A DNA stretch of 64,000 nucleotides from Polaromonas sp. GTDB lineage: Bacteria > Pseudomonadota > Gammaproteobacteria > Burkholderiales > Burkholderiaceae_C. The stretch covers positions 1-64,000 of the forward strand of contig JAAFIP010000006.1 in assembly GCA_013297865.1 (NCBI GenBank), given 5' to 3'. Shown here piece after piece: positions 51,635 through 58,811 of this stretch. A program made the position numbers and the translations under genes. Every line of letters starts with the position of its first letter. Within the stretch, counting starts at the first letter, position 1. Below the pieces are notes generated by a model that saw only the letters and a list, made by a program, of their open reading frames with translations, ran no database searches and was not told where the DNA came from.

Positions 51635-53530
51635 TTACCTACTCCAGTTATCTTTCAAGCCCACCGCTCTGTTAAACACCGCTTTCCCCACCTCATGGTC
51701 TTTGCGATCCGCCACAAAGTATCCATGCCGTTCAAACTGAAACTTCTCATCAGCCTTTGCATTTGCCAGTGAAGGCTCTACATATGCGGTGATGATTTTC
51801 AGGCTATCCGGGTTCAGCGCTGCCAAATAGTCTTTGCTGCCTGCGTCGGGGTGTTCGTCTTTGAACAGGCGGTCGTACAGGCGCACTTCGGCTTGCACTG
51901 CGTCGGCTGCGGCCACCCAGGTGATAACGCCTTTGACTTTGACTGCGTCGCTGCCGGGGGTGCCGCTTTTGGTGTCTTTAAGGACTTTGGCCCTTATAAA
52001 TGTCGCGGGGGAAGCTCCTGATTTGATAGCGTCTGGGGTGGCATCAGGGGCGTAGTCTGCGCCTTCTACCTCGATGACGTAGCCGTATTTGAGGCGCACT
52101 TTATTGCCTGGGAACAATCTGAAGAAGCCTTTGCTGGGCACTTCTTCGTAGTCGCTGCGCTCGATCCACACTTCTTTGCCTAGGTTAAATGTGCGTTTGC
52201 CCAGCTCGGGCAAATGGGGGTGGACGGGGGCGGTGCAGGGCTCTAGGTGGGTGGCGCTGCCGAAGGCTTCTTCCCAGTTGGTGATGACGAGTTTGAGCGG
52301 GTCTAGCACGGCCATGGCGCGTTTGGCTGTCGGGTCTAGCGTGTCGCGCAGCGCGCCTTCTAGGGTGCTGTAGTCGATCCAGCTGTCGGCCTTGCTTACG
52401 CCTATGCGGTCGGTGAACAGGTGGATGGCCTCGGGCGTGTAGCCGCGCCTGCGCAGGCCGACTATTGTTGGCATGCGGGGGTCGTCCCAGCCTGCTACTT
52501 TACCTTCGTTGACCAGCTGGGCCAGCTTGCGTTTGCTGGTGACGACGTAGGTAAGGTTGAGCCGGGCAAACTCGTATTGGTGGGGTGGGGGCGATGCCAG
52601 CAGGGCGGGCAGCGTGCTGCCGCCAGCGGGCGCGTTGAGGTTGGGCTGGGGGTGGCTTAGCTTGTCCAGCAGCCAGTCATACCATGGGCGCTGGTCTTCA
52701 AACTCCAGCGTGCAGATGCTGTGGGTGATGTTTTCCAGCGCGTCTTCGATGGGGTGGGCGTAGGCATACATCGGGTAGATGCACCAGGTGTCGCCCGTGT
52801 GGTGGTGGGTGGCGCGGCGGATGCGGTAGATGGCGGGGTCGCGCAGGTTAATGTTGGGGCTGGCCATGTCGATTTTGGCCCGCAGCACCATGCTGCCATC
52901 GGGGTGCTTGCCGTCTTTCATCTCGCGAAAGCGGGCCAGGTTCTCGGCGGGCGTGCGGCTGCGAAAGGGGCTGTCTACGCCAGGCTTGCCAAAGTCGCCT
53001 CGGTTGGCGCGCATGTCGTCGGCAGACTGCTCGTCCACATACGCCAGGCCCGCTTCAATCAAAAACTCAGCCGCGCGGTACATGAAGCCAAAATAGTCGC
53101 TGGCCTGGTAGGGCGCAGCGTCTTTGGAGCCGTTCCAGTCAAAGCCGAGCCATTTGACGGTGTCGATGATGGCGTTGACGTATTCGGTGTCTTCTTTTTC
53201 GGGGTTGGTATCGTCAAAGCGCAGGTGGCACACGCCGCCGTAGTCTAGTGCCAGGCCAAAGTTCAGGCAGATGCTTTTGGCGTGGCCAATGTGCAGGTAG
53301 CCATTGGGCTCGGGCGGAAAGCGGGTGCGGATTTTGGCTACGTCGGGCGCGCCTGCGGCGTGGTGGGCTGCGTCGCCGGGGCTGCCTGCCCAGCGGCGCT
53401 GGGCGTAGGTGCCTGCGGCCAGGTCATGTTCGATGATCTGGCGCAAAAAGTTGCTGGGCTTGGCGGCCTCTGGGGAGGCAGAGGGCGCGGCTGACGGGGC
53501 GGCTGGAGAGGGGGAGGCGGGGTGGTTCAT
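51635..53530 (-). CDS. glnS: glutaminyl-tRNA synthetase with short insertions
   Basis: Class I synthetase of 631 aa that charges tRNA-Gln. Signature RFPPEPNGYLHIGHAKS (HIGH) near residue 70, LRFDDTNPEKED, and TSKRKL (KMSKS equivalent) near 370. It is longer than E. coli GlnRS (554 aa). There is a Ser/Ala/Pro N-terminal extension of about 20 residues, an insert LNAPAGGSTLPALLASPP near 345, and one near 555 (DAIKSGASPATFIRAKV) that is a translated relic of the dispersed repeat. The start at 53530 is MNHPASPS; upstream frame to 53635 is unlikely. Confidence 0.95.
   Translation of the reverse strand: MNHPASPSPAAPSAAPSASPEAAKPSNFLRQIIEHDLAAGTYAQRRWAGSPGDAAHHAAGAPDVAKIRTRFPPEPNGYLHIGHAKSICLNFGLALDYGGVCHLRFDDTNPEKEDTEYVNAIIDTVKWLGFDWNGSKDAAPYQASDYFGFMYRAAEFLIEAGLAYVDEQSADDMRANRGDFGKPGVDSPFRSRTPAENLARFREMKDGKHPDGSMVLRAKIDMASPNINLRDPAIYRIRRATHHHTGDTWCIYPMYAYAHPIEDALENITHSICTLEFEDQRPWYDWLLDKLSHPQPNLNAPAGGSTLPALLASPPPHQYEFARLNLTYVVTSKRKLAQLVNEGKVAGWDDPRMPTIVGLRRRGYTPEAIHLFTDRIGVSKADSWIDYSTLEGALRDTLDPTAKRAMAVLDPLKLVITNWEEAFGSATHLEPCTAPVHPHLPELGKRTFNLGKEVWIERSDYEEVPSKGFFRLFPGNKVRLKYGYVIEVEGADYAPDATPDAIKSGASPATFIRAKVLKDTKSGTPGSDAVKVKGVITWVAAADAVQAEVRLYDRLFKDEHPDAGSKDYLAALNPDSLKIITAYVEPSLANAKADEKFQFERHGYFVADRKDHEVGKAVFNRAVGLKDNWSR
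51989..52031 (+). repeat. repeat relic inside glnS, copy R15
   Basis: TATAAATGTCGCGGGGGAAG then CTCCTGATTTGATAGCGT is a diverged copy with the same block order. Read on the glnS strand it encodes KSGASPATFI. Confidence 0.6.
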
Positions 53531-53652
53531 AACTTCAGTGATTTTAGGGGTGAACCGTGCCCAGATACGCTTGGTTGCAAACTTCACGGTCCGGACATAG
53601 ACGGATAGCGGGGCTGGCGCGTTGTAATGGCACATAACGAAGGAGTTTGTGT

Positions 53653-54078
53653 ATGACTACTACCTCTAGCACCGTGAAATTTGCCGCTCTGGGCGCCTTG
53701 GTGGCCGCAGCTGGCTTTAGCGCCAGCGCCCATGCCAGCGACGTGCGCTGGAACGTGACCATTGGCCTGCCAGGCGTGGTGGTGGCCCCCGCGCCGGTGT
53801 ATTACCCGCCCCAGGTGGTCTATCAGCAGCCTGTCGTGGTGCAGCAGCCCCCGCAGGTGATCTATCAGCAGCCCCAGGTGATCTACCAACAGCCGGTCTA
53901 CACTCAGCCTCAGGTGGTGTATACCCAGCCGCGGGTGGTCTACACACAGCCCCGCGTGATCTATCCCCAGCCACGCGTGGTCTACCCGCCCCACCAGGTG
54001 GTGTATGTCAACCCCGGCCATGGCTACGGCCACCGTGGGCATGGTCATGGCCACGGCCACGGCCGGTACGGCTACTAA
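53653..54078 (+). CDS. secreted Tyr/Pro/Gln-repeat protein with His/Gly-rich tail
   Basis: Protein of 141 aa. AGGAG stands 7 bases before the ATG at 53653. After a signal peptide ending FSASAHA and a short domain (DVRWNVTIGLPGVVV) come about ten V-[VI]-Y-x-Q-P type units (QVVYQQPVVVQQPPQVIYQQ) to residue 120, then HGYGHRGHGHGHGHGRYGY. Similar proteins are annotated as PXPV-repeat or envelope proteins; the His tail could bind metal. Followed by a strong terminator. Confidence 0.85.
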   Translation: MTTTSSTVKFAALGALVAAAGFSASAHASDVRWNVTIGLPGVVVAPAPVYYPPQVVYQQPVVVQQPPQVIYQQPQVIYQQPVYTQPQVVYTQPRVVYTQPRVIYPQPRVVYPPHQVVYVNPGHGYGHRGHGHGHGHGRYGY

Positions 54079-54096
54079 GCTGCGCTCTTTGAGCTG

Positions 54097-54128
54097 AAAA
54101 AAAAGCCTGCACATGTGCAGGCTTTTTT
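54097..54128. terminator. bidirectional rho-independent terminator
   Basis: The palindrome GCCTGCACATGTGCAGGC (54105-54122) is flanked by 8 A on the left and 6 T on the right. It serves the repeat protein gene on the plus strand and the binding-protein gene ending at 54171 on the minus strand. Confidence 0.92.
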
Positions 54129-54170
54129 GTGGGCGAAACAGCTGTTATCAGCAGTTTTTAGCAGCGGTGT

Positions 54171-55319
54171 TTACCAGCTGTCCGAGCGCATGATGCTTTC
54201 CCACTTGCCCTGGCGCACGGTATACACGCTCACCACGCCATAGCGCTGCTCGCCAGTGTCAGTCCACTTCATGGAGCCGGTCACGGGGGCGTAGCCGTCC
54301 ATTTTGCGCAGCACCTCAGTGACTTTGGCGGGGTCGGCGCTGGCGGCTTTTTTGATGGCGGCGGCCAGGATGTAGGTGGCGTCGTAGGTGTAGTGGCCGC
54401 CGTAGGCAGGCGCTACCTTGAAGGCGGCCTGGTAGGCGTCCAGAAAGGCGCGGCCACCGGGAAACTCGCTGGCCTCCAGCACGGACGAGGTGGCCAGCAG
54501 CTTGCCCACATTGTCGGCCTGCTTGGCCATTTCGCCGGTTTTGAGGGTGTCGGTGCCCACCACAGTAATGTTTTTGTTGTAGCCCACCTTGGTCAGCGCC
54601 TCAATCAGCGCCACCACCTGAAAGTCGTTCAGCGTGCTGACCACCACCTCAATGCCGCCAGCTTTGAGCTTGTCGGCCAGGACGGCAAAGTCTTTGGTCT
54701 TGTCGTCAAAGCTCTGGCGCAGGGAGATGGTTTTTTTGCCTTCCAGCTGCTTGGCGGCGGCATCGGCCAGGCCCTTGCCATACAGGGTGCCGTCGTCCAC
54801 CACGGCAAATTTGGTCTCAGTAATCTGGCTGGCCGCAAAAGAGCCCAGCGCGCGGGCCTGCAGGTCGTCGTTGGCAATCAGGCGCAGCGCGGTGGCGTGG
54901 CCCAGCTGGTTGAATTTGGGGTTGCTGGAGATGGCCAGCTGGGCGATGCCTTTGCCCGCATAGATGGGCGCGGCCGGGATGCTGACGCCAGAGTTAAGGT
55001 GGCCCACCACGGCAATCACGCCGGCGTCCACCAGGGCCTGGGCGACTTTTTTGCCTTCTTCGGGGTTGGCCTTGTCGTCCATGGCCACCACTTCGAGGGT
55101 GACTTTTTTGCCATTGACGGCAAAGCCGCTTTTGTTGAGCTCGTCCACGGCCAGCTGCACGCCGTTGACCATGTCTTTGCCCAAAGTAGCCAGGCCGCCC
55201 GACAGGGGCTGGGCTACGCCGATTTTGATGGTGTCGGGCATGGGGCTGCAGGCGCTGAGGCCCAGCGCAAGCGTGATAACAGCAGCGCTGATGGCGCTGC
55301 GGCGGGACAATTGAACCAT
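54171..55319 (-). CDS. branched-chain amino-acid-type ABC substrate-binding lipoprotein (orphan)
   Basis: Periplasmic binding protein of 382 aa, LivK-like. The signal ends LGLSAC; mature part DTIKIGVAQPLSGGLATLGK, NPEEGKKVAQALVDAGVIAV, IAQLAISSNPKFNQL, GGHYTYDATYILAAAI. GGAG lies 5 bases before the start at 55319. No permease or ATPase genes are adjacent, so it must pair with a transporter elsewhere or act as a sensor. It ends at the bidirectional terminator. Confidence 0.93.
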   Translation of the reverse strand: MVQLSRRSAISAAVITLALGLSACSPMPDTIKIGVAQPLSGGLATLGKDMVNGVQLAVDELNKSGFAVNGKKVTLEVVAMDDKANPEEGKKVAQALVDAGVIAVVGHLNSGVSIPAAPIYAGKGIAQLAISSNPKFNQLGHATALRLIANDDLQARALGSFAASQITETKFAVVDDGTLYGKGLADAAAKQLEGKKTISLRQSFDDKTKDFAVLADKLKAGGIEVVVSTLNDFQVVALIEALTKVGYNKNITVVGTDTLKTGEMAKQADNVGKLLATSSVLEASEFPGGRAFLDAYQAAFKVAPAYGGHYTYDATYILAAAIKKAASADPAKVTEVLRKMDGYAPVTGSMKWTDTGEQRYGVVSVYTVRQGKWESIMRSDSW

Positions 55320-55432
55320 GGGATCTCCAGTATGTTGAACAGTGGACACTTTGGGTAAAAGTATCGGAACGTCAATATACCGTAAGGATTGTGTAAAAAG
55401 TAAGGTTTGGCACCAAGTTTCTCGCGCAAGGC

Positions 55433-56269
55433 CTACATCGCCTTGAACAAGTGCGCAAACAGGCGGCTGACGCTGAGCTGGGCGTTGTGGCCTGCCAACA
55501 CCAAGCGCAGCCGCCCGGCCTCGTCGCGGCGCACCTCGCGGATGGCACTGGCGCGCACCACGGTGCTGCGGTGGATCTGCCAAAACACCTGGGCATCCAG
55601 CTGGGGCAGCAGGTCTTTGATGGGGGTGCGGATCAGGTGCTCCTTGCTGGCGGTCAGCACACGCACATATTTATCAGCCGCTTCAAAAAACAGCACCTCC
55701 TCAATCGGCACCAGGGTGATGGTGTTGCCATTGCTCACCTGCAGGCGCTGCAGCAGCGGGGCAGGGGCGCTGCCGTGGGCCAGCAAGGCGCGCAGCTGGC
55801 TCAGTGCGGCATCGGCTGCGCTGTCTGTGGAGGAAGAATTTGCTATATTTTGAATAGCTGCTCCCGCGATATTCTGTTGGGTTAACGGCTTAATGCGCTG
55901 TAAAGACTGCTGCAGGCGGGCGCTTTGCAGGGGCTTGAGCAGGTAGTCCACCGCGGCGCGTTCAAAGGCCTGCACGGCATATTCGTCATAAGCGGTGATA
56001 AACACCAACAGCGGCAGCGCCTGGTCTGCGGGCCACTGGTCGGCAATGTCGGCGGCGGCGTCCAGCCCGCTCAGGCCGGGCATGCGCACGTCAAAAAACA
56101 GCAGGTCGGGCTGCAGGGCCAAGGCCTCGCGCACGGCGCTGTGGCCGTCGCCCACGGTGGCCACTATCTGCAGCTCGGGCCAGGCCTGGGCCAGCTCGCG
56201 CGCCAGGGCCTGGGCCAGCAGCGGCTCGTCTTCGGCGATCAGGGCGGTGGGGCTGCGCAGTGCGGTCAT
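55433..56269 (-). CDS. LytTR-family response regulator with repeat-derived linker
   Basis: Regulator of 278 aa. Receiver TALIAEDEPLLAQALA, phosphoacceptor in LLFFDVRMPGLSG, YLLKPLQSARL; C-terminal LytTR domain with VLFFEAADKYVRV and FWQIHRSTVVRASAIREV. The linker (about residues 133-150, TQQNIAGAAIQNIANSSSTD) is a translated copy of the dispersed repeat and is longer than usual. 23 bases after its kinase. Confidence 0.93.
   Translation of the reverse strand: MTALRSPTALIAEDEPLLAQALARELAQAWPELQIVATVGDGHSAVREALALQPDLLFFDVRMPGLSGLDAAADIADQWPADQALPLLVFITAYDEYAVQAFERAAVDYLLKPLQSARLQQSLQRIKPLTQQNIAGAAIQNIANSSSTDSAADAALSQLRALLAHGSAPAPLLQRLQVSNGNTITLVPIEEVLFFEAADKYVRVLTASKEHLIRTPIKDLLPQLDAQVFWQIHRSTVVRASAIREVRRDEAGRLRLVLAGHNAQLSVSRLFAHLFKAM
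55853..55882 (-). repeat. repeat copy R11 inside the LytTR regulator
   Basis: AGCTGCTCCCGCGATATTC on the plus strand, matching consensus. On the coding strand it gives NIAGAAI between receiver and DNA-binding domain. It lies opposite in direction to the sense that intergenic copies have relative to genes. Confidence 0.85.
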
Positions 56270-56292
56270 GGCAGGTGGGGCTGTGGTGGCAG

Positions 56293-57423
56293 CTAGGGCT
56301 GGGTGGGCGCCAACGGCAGGGTGGACGCGAGGGGCAGGCGCAGCAGTACGCTGCAGCCCTGGGGAGGGCTGTTTTGAGGGTGTTTCAGGCCGCCAGGCCC
56401 CTGAAATATCGCGGGGGCAGCTATGATATTGATAGTGGCCTGGTCTCCATAGCGGGTGGCCAGGCGCTCGCGCACCTGGGTGATGCCAAAGCCTTCGGGG
56501 GTGTGGGCAGGGTCAAATCCCACGCCCGTGTCGCGCACCTGCAGCAACAGCTGCCCGCCCTCCAGCCGCGCGCTCACGCTGATCTCGCCGCCCGCCACCT
56601 GCGGCTCCAGGCCGTGGACGATGGCGTTTTCCACCAGGCTTTGCAGAATCAGCGGCGGCACCTTGTGCTGCGCCAGCTCTGCCGGCAAATCCAGCGTGGT
56701 GCGCAGGCGGCTGCCCATGCGGATGGACATCAGGGCCAGGTAGTCGCGCAGGCGGTCAAACTCGGCGCTCAGGGGGTGTTCGGTAGCGCGCGAGGCACTG
56801 AGCGTGCTGCGCAAGTAGTCGTTCATGTGGTCCAGCATCTGCGTGGCACGGGCGGTGTCGGTAGCGATCAGCGCACGCAGGTTGGCCAGGGTGTTGAACA
56901 GCATGTGCGGCTCTAGCTGGCTTTGCAAAAGCTGCAGCTGAGCTTCGGTAGCCTGGCGCTGGGCCTCTTCGCGCTCAAGCCTGGCGCTATGCAGCTTTTC
57001 GCGGCTCATGAAGTAAAACGTGCCCGCCGTGCCTGCTGCCAACGACATGAGCAAAAAACCCGCCATGGATTTAGACTTCAGCTGCATGGCGTGCAGGGGT
57101 GAGTGGCCCAGCAGCATGTCGCCTACAGCAACGCCGCCAAAATAGCCGACGATGACGCTAGTGACCACCAGCAGGCTCATGGGCCCGATCTCGCCCCAGC
57201 CACTGGGGTAGAGCATAAAACGCCCCACGTCTATCAATGCCCAAATGCTCAGGCCAATGAGCTGGCTGTAGAGCAGATTGGTGGTCAAGCTCTCATTGCC
57301 AAACACGGTCAGCGTGATGGCCAGTGCAACATTGAACACGGCTGATATGGCAGCGTGCGTGCCCAGCTTGCGCAGGGGCAGCTGTCTGCTGGCGGGCGGG
57401 GCAATGGTCTGGGTACTCTGCAT
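56293..57423 (-). CDS. LytS-type sensor histidine kinase
   Basis: Membrane kinase of 376 aa with four predicted helices in the first 150 residues (AVFNVALAITLTVFG, LIGLSIWALIDVG, MSLLVVTSVIVGYFGG, MAGFLLMSLAAGTAG). His_kinase box QLQLLQSQLEPHMLFNTLAN with phospho-His, then HATPase LILQSLVENAIVHGLEP and GFGITQVRERLATRYG. The C-terminus contains IIAAPAIFQGPGGLKHP, a translated repeat copy inserted between ATINI and the last strand. Start at 57423. Confidence 0.93.
   Translation of the reverse strand: MQSTQTIAPPASRQLPLRKLGTHAAISAVFNVALAITLTVFGNESLTTNLLYSQLIGLSIWALIDVGRFMLYPSGWGEIGPMSLLVVTSVIVGYFGGVAVGDMLLGHSPLHAMQLKSKSMAGFLLMSLAAGTAGTFYFMSREKLHSARLEREEAQRQATEAQLQLLQSQLEPHMLFNTLANLRALIATDTARATQMLDHMNDYLRSTLSASRATEHPLSAEFDRLRDYLALMSIRMGSRLRTTLDLPAELAQHKVPPLILQSLVENAIVHGLEPQVAGGEISVSARLEGGQLLLQVRDTGVGFDPAHTPEGFGITQVRERLATRYGDQATINIIAAPAIFQGPGGLKHPQNSPPQGCSVLLRLPLASTLPLAPTQP
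56396..56438 (+). repeat. repeat copy R12 inside the LytS-type kinase
   Basis: TGAAATATCGCGGGGGCAGC then TATGATATTGATAGTGG. Coding strand gives IIAAPAIFQ in the HATPase tail. It is in the other reading direction and frame from the copy in the regulator next door. Confidence 0.75.
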
Positions 57424-57474
57424 AACTAAAGTATGCAGCAAAGCGCGGTGTTTGCGTTTTACGGCCAGCATAAA

Positions 57475-57765
57475 TTACCACGGGTCGCGTTGTGCCAACA
57501 GGCGCGAGCGCTCGTGCTCCAACAGCCACTCGTGCAGCGCGCTGCCCACGCTGGCAAACCACACGGCTGCGCCATGGATGGCCAGGCCCAGGCCCCAGCC
57601 CAGCAGCGGGAAGACGGCCCAGGCTTTGCCGTGGTACAGCGCGACCAAGATCAGGAAACTGTTGACGATGGTGTACACGCTGGCGTGGATCAGCCAGCCC
57701 AGCTTGGCAGCTGCGCGCTTGCGGGCCAGGTTGTCGATGGCGTCGATGCTCAGGGTGGTGGGCAT
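57475..57765 (-). CDS. 2TM-domain membrane protein
   Basis: Protein of 96 aa with two helices (WLIHASVYTIVNSFLILVAL and WAVFPLLGWGLGLAIHGAAV) preceded by ARKRAAAKLG and ending in a charged tail, the 2TM domain often found next to or fused with LytS kinases. AAGGAGA lies 5 bases before the ATG at 57765. 51 bases upstream of the kinase and 20 after DUF2306. Confidence 0.87.
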   Translation of the reverse strand: MPTTLSIDAIDNLARKRAAAKLGWLIHASVYTIVNSFLILVALYHGKAWAVFPLLGWGLGLAIHGAAVWFASVGSALHEWLLEHERSRLLAQRDPW

Positions 57766-57785
57766 GGGGTTCTCCTTGGGGTCAA

Positions 57786-58187
57786 TTACAGGACAGACAT
57801 CAGCCACTGGTGCATATAGCGGCCAGGCAGAAAGGTGAACGCCCCGGTCAGGAGGCAGCCGCCAATGTAGGTGCCGATCATCGTGTGCCGGTGGCTGCGA
57901 ATGTCGCCATGGGCCAAGGCACGAAAAGCAATCACAAACATGACCGGCACGACGGGGATCAGCAGGTGGATAGGCGTGTAACCCGCGATATTAGGCAGCC
58001 GGTAGTCGCGGATCCACAGCGCTGACACGGCGGTGATCAGCATGCAGGTGACCCAGGCGTAGCCAAAGGCGCGGTGCAGCCTGGTGCGGGGCTGGGCAGA
58101 CTTGCGCGCCCAGATGGCTAGCGGGCCGATGGCGGTGGCGGTCAGCGCGACGGCGATATGGATGGCGATGACGGGGGTGAGCTGCAT
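57786..58187 (-). CDS. DUF2306 membrane protein
   Basis: Inner-membrane protein of 133 aa with four helices. HIAVALTATAIGPLAIWAR, TRLHRAFGYAWV, IRDYRLPNIAGYTPIHLLIP and DIRSHRHTMIGTYIGGCLLT carry the conserved His/Arg pattern of DUF2306, possibly haem-binding like related cytochrome families; this is not shown. AAGGAG precedes the ATG. Second gene of the DUF2141-to-LytTR operon. Confidence 0.87.
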   Translation of the reverse strand: MQLTPVIAIHIAVALTATAIGPLAIWARKSAQPRTRLHRAFGYAWVTCMLITAVSALWIRDYRLPNIAGYTPIHLLIPVVPVMFVIAFRALAHGDIRSHRHTMIGTYIGGCLLTGAFTFLPGRYMHQWLMSVL

Positions 58188-58197
58188 GGTGGGCTCC

Positions 58198-58659
58198 TTA
58201 CTTCAAGGTCACTTCAACCGTCAGGTCTTGATCGCCAACGGTAATTGCAGCTTCTTTGAAAGAGGGAGGGCCAAAGCTGCCTCGCGCGTTGTTGGAGAAA
58301 CCGTAGGGTTCGGTGGGGATTCCCACGATGTTGGTGTTGAGTTTGTTGTTGCTGTCCAGGTCGTGGTAAGCGGTGGCTGCATATTGGCCAGCTGCCAGTC
58401 CTTTGAAGACTATGCGTACTTGCCCGTTGGCATTGCGCTCTTTGGCCGCAACCATGCTGCCTTGGCTGACAGCATTGGGGAAGCCTTCGGCTTTGTTGAA
58501 TACACCCAGCATGACCTGCCCTGTATCTTGCTGTACGTTATTGACCAGAACAGTCAAGTCGGCGGCATGCGCGGCGCTGTACATCAACGCACAGAAGGCT
58601 GTGCATGTGAATACGAAGAGTGCTTTGGCGTAGCAAAGTGTTCCAGAGGTGATAAACAT
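58198..58659 (-). CDS. secreted DUF2141 protein
   Basis: Protein of 153 aa with a signal peptide (ending MYSAAHA) and a DUF2141 Ig-like domain: DLTVLVNNVQQDTGQVMLGV, YAATAYHDLDSNNKLNTNIV, EPYGFSNNARGSFGPPSF. Function unknown. First of a five-gene minus-strand operon with DUF2306, 2TM, LytS and LytTR; gaps are 10, 20, 51 and 23 bases. The intergenic region at 58660-58811 is divergent with the MacA-like gene. Confidence 0.88.
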   Translation of the reverse strand: MFITSGTLCYAKALFVFTCTAFCALMYSAAHAADLTVLVNNVQQDTGQVMLGVFNKAEGFPNAVSQGSMVAAKERNANGQVRIVFKGLAAGQYAATAYHDLDSNNKLNTNIVGIPTEPYGFSNNARGSFGPPSFKEAAITVGDQDLTVEVTLK

Positions 58660-58811
58660 GAAAAACTCCTAAAAATAAGATGTTCGTAATGTCCGGTAAA
58701 GCGCAATGAGCCGCTAGCGCTTTGCGACAAAACTCCCGTTTAGCGGAGTGAAATGCAGATTTCAGGCCTATTTACACACCAGACACTCAAGCCGTCTCAC
58801 AGATTCATACA

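Noticed and set aside
53770-54000. Regular repeats that could suggest a CRISPR array
   Set aside because: The period is short and irregular, and the stretch is an open frame coding VYxQP repeats with a signal peptide and ribosome site.
54393-55358. Plus-strand ORF of 321 codons opposite the binding-protein gene
   Set aside because: Antisense shadow of a well-recognised LivK-like protein, with no ribosome site or domain.
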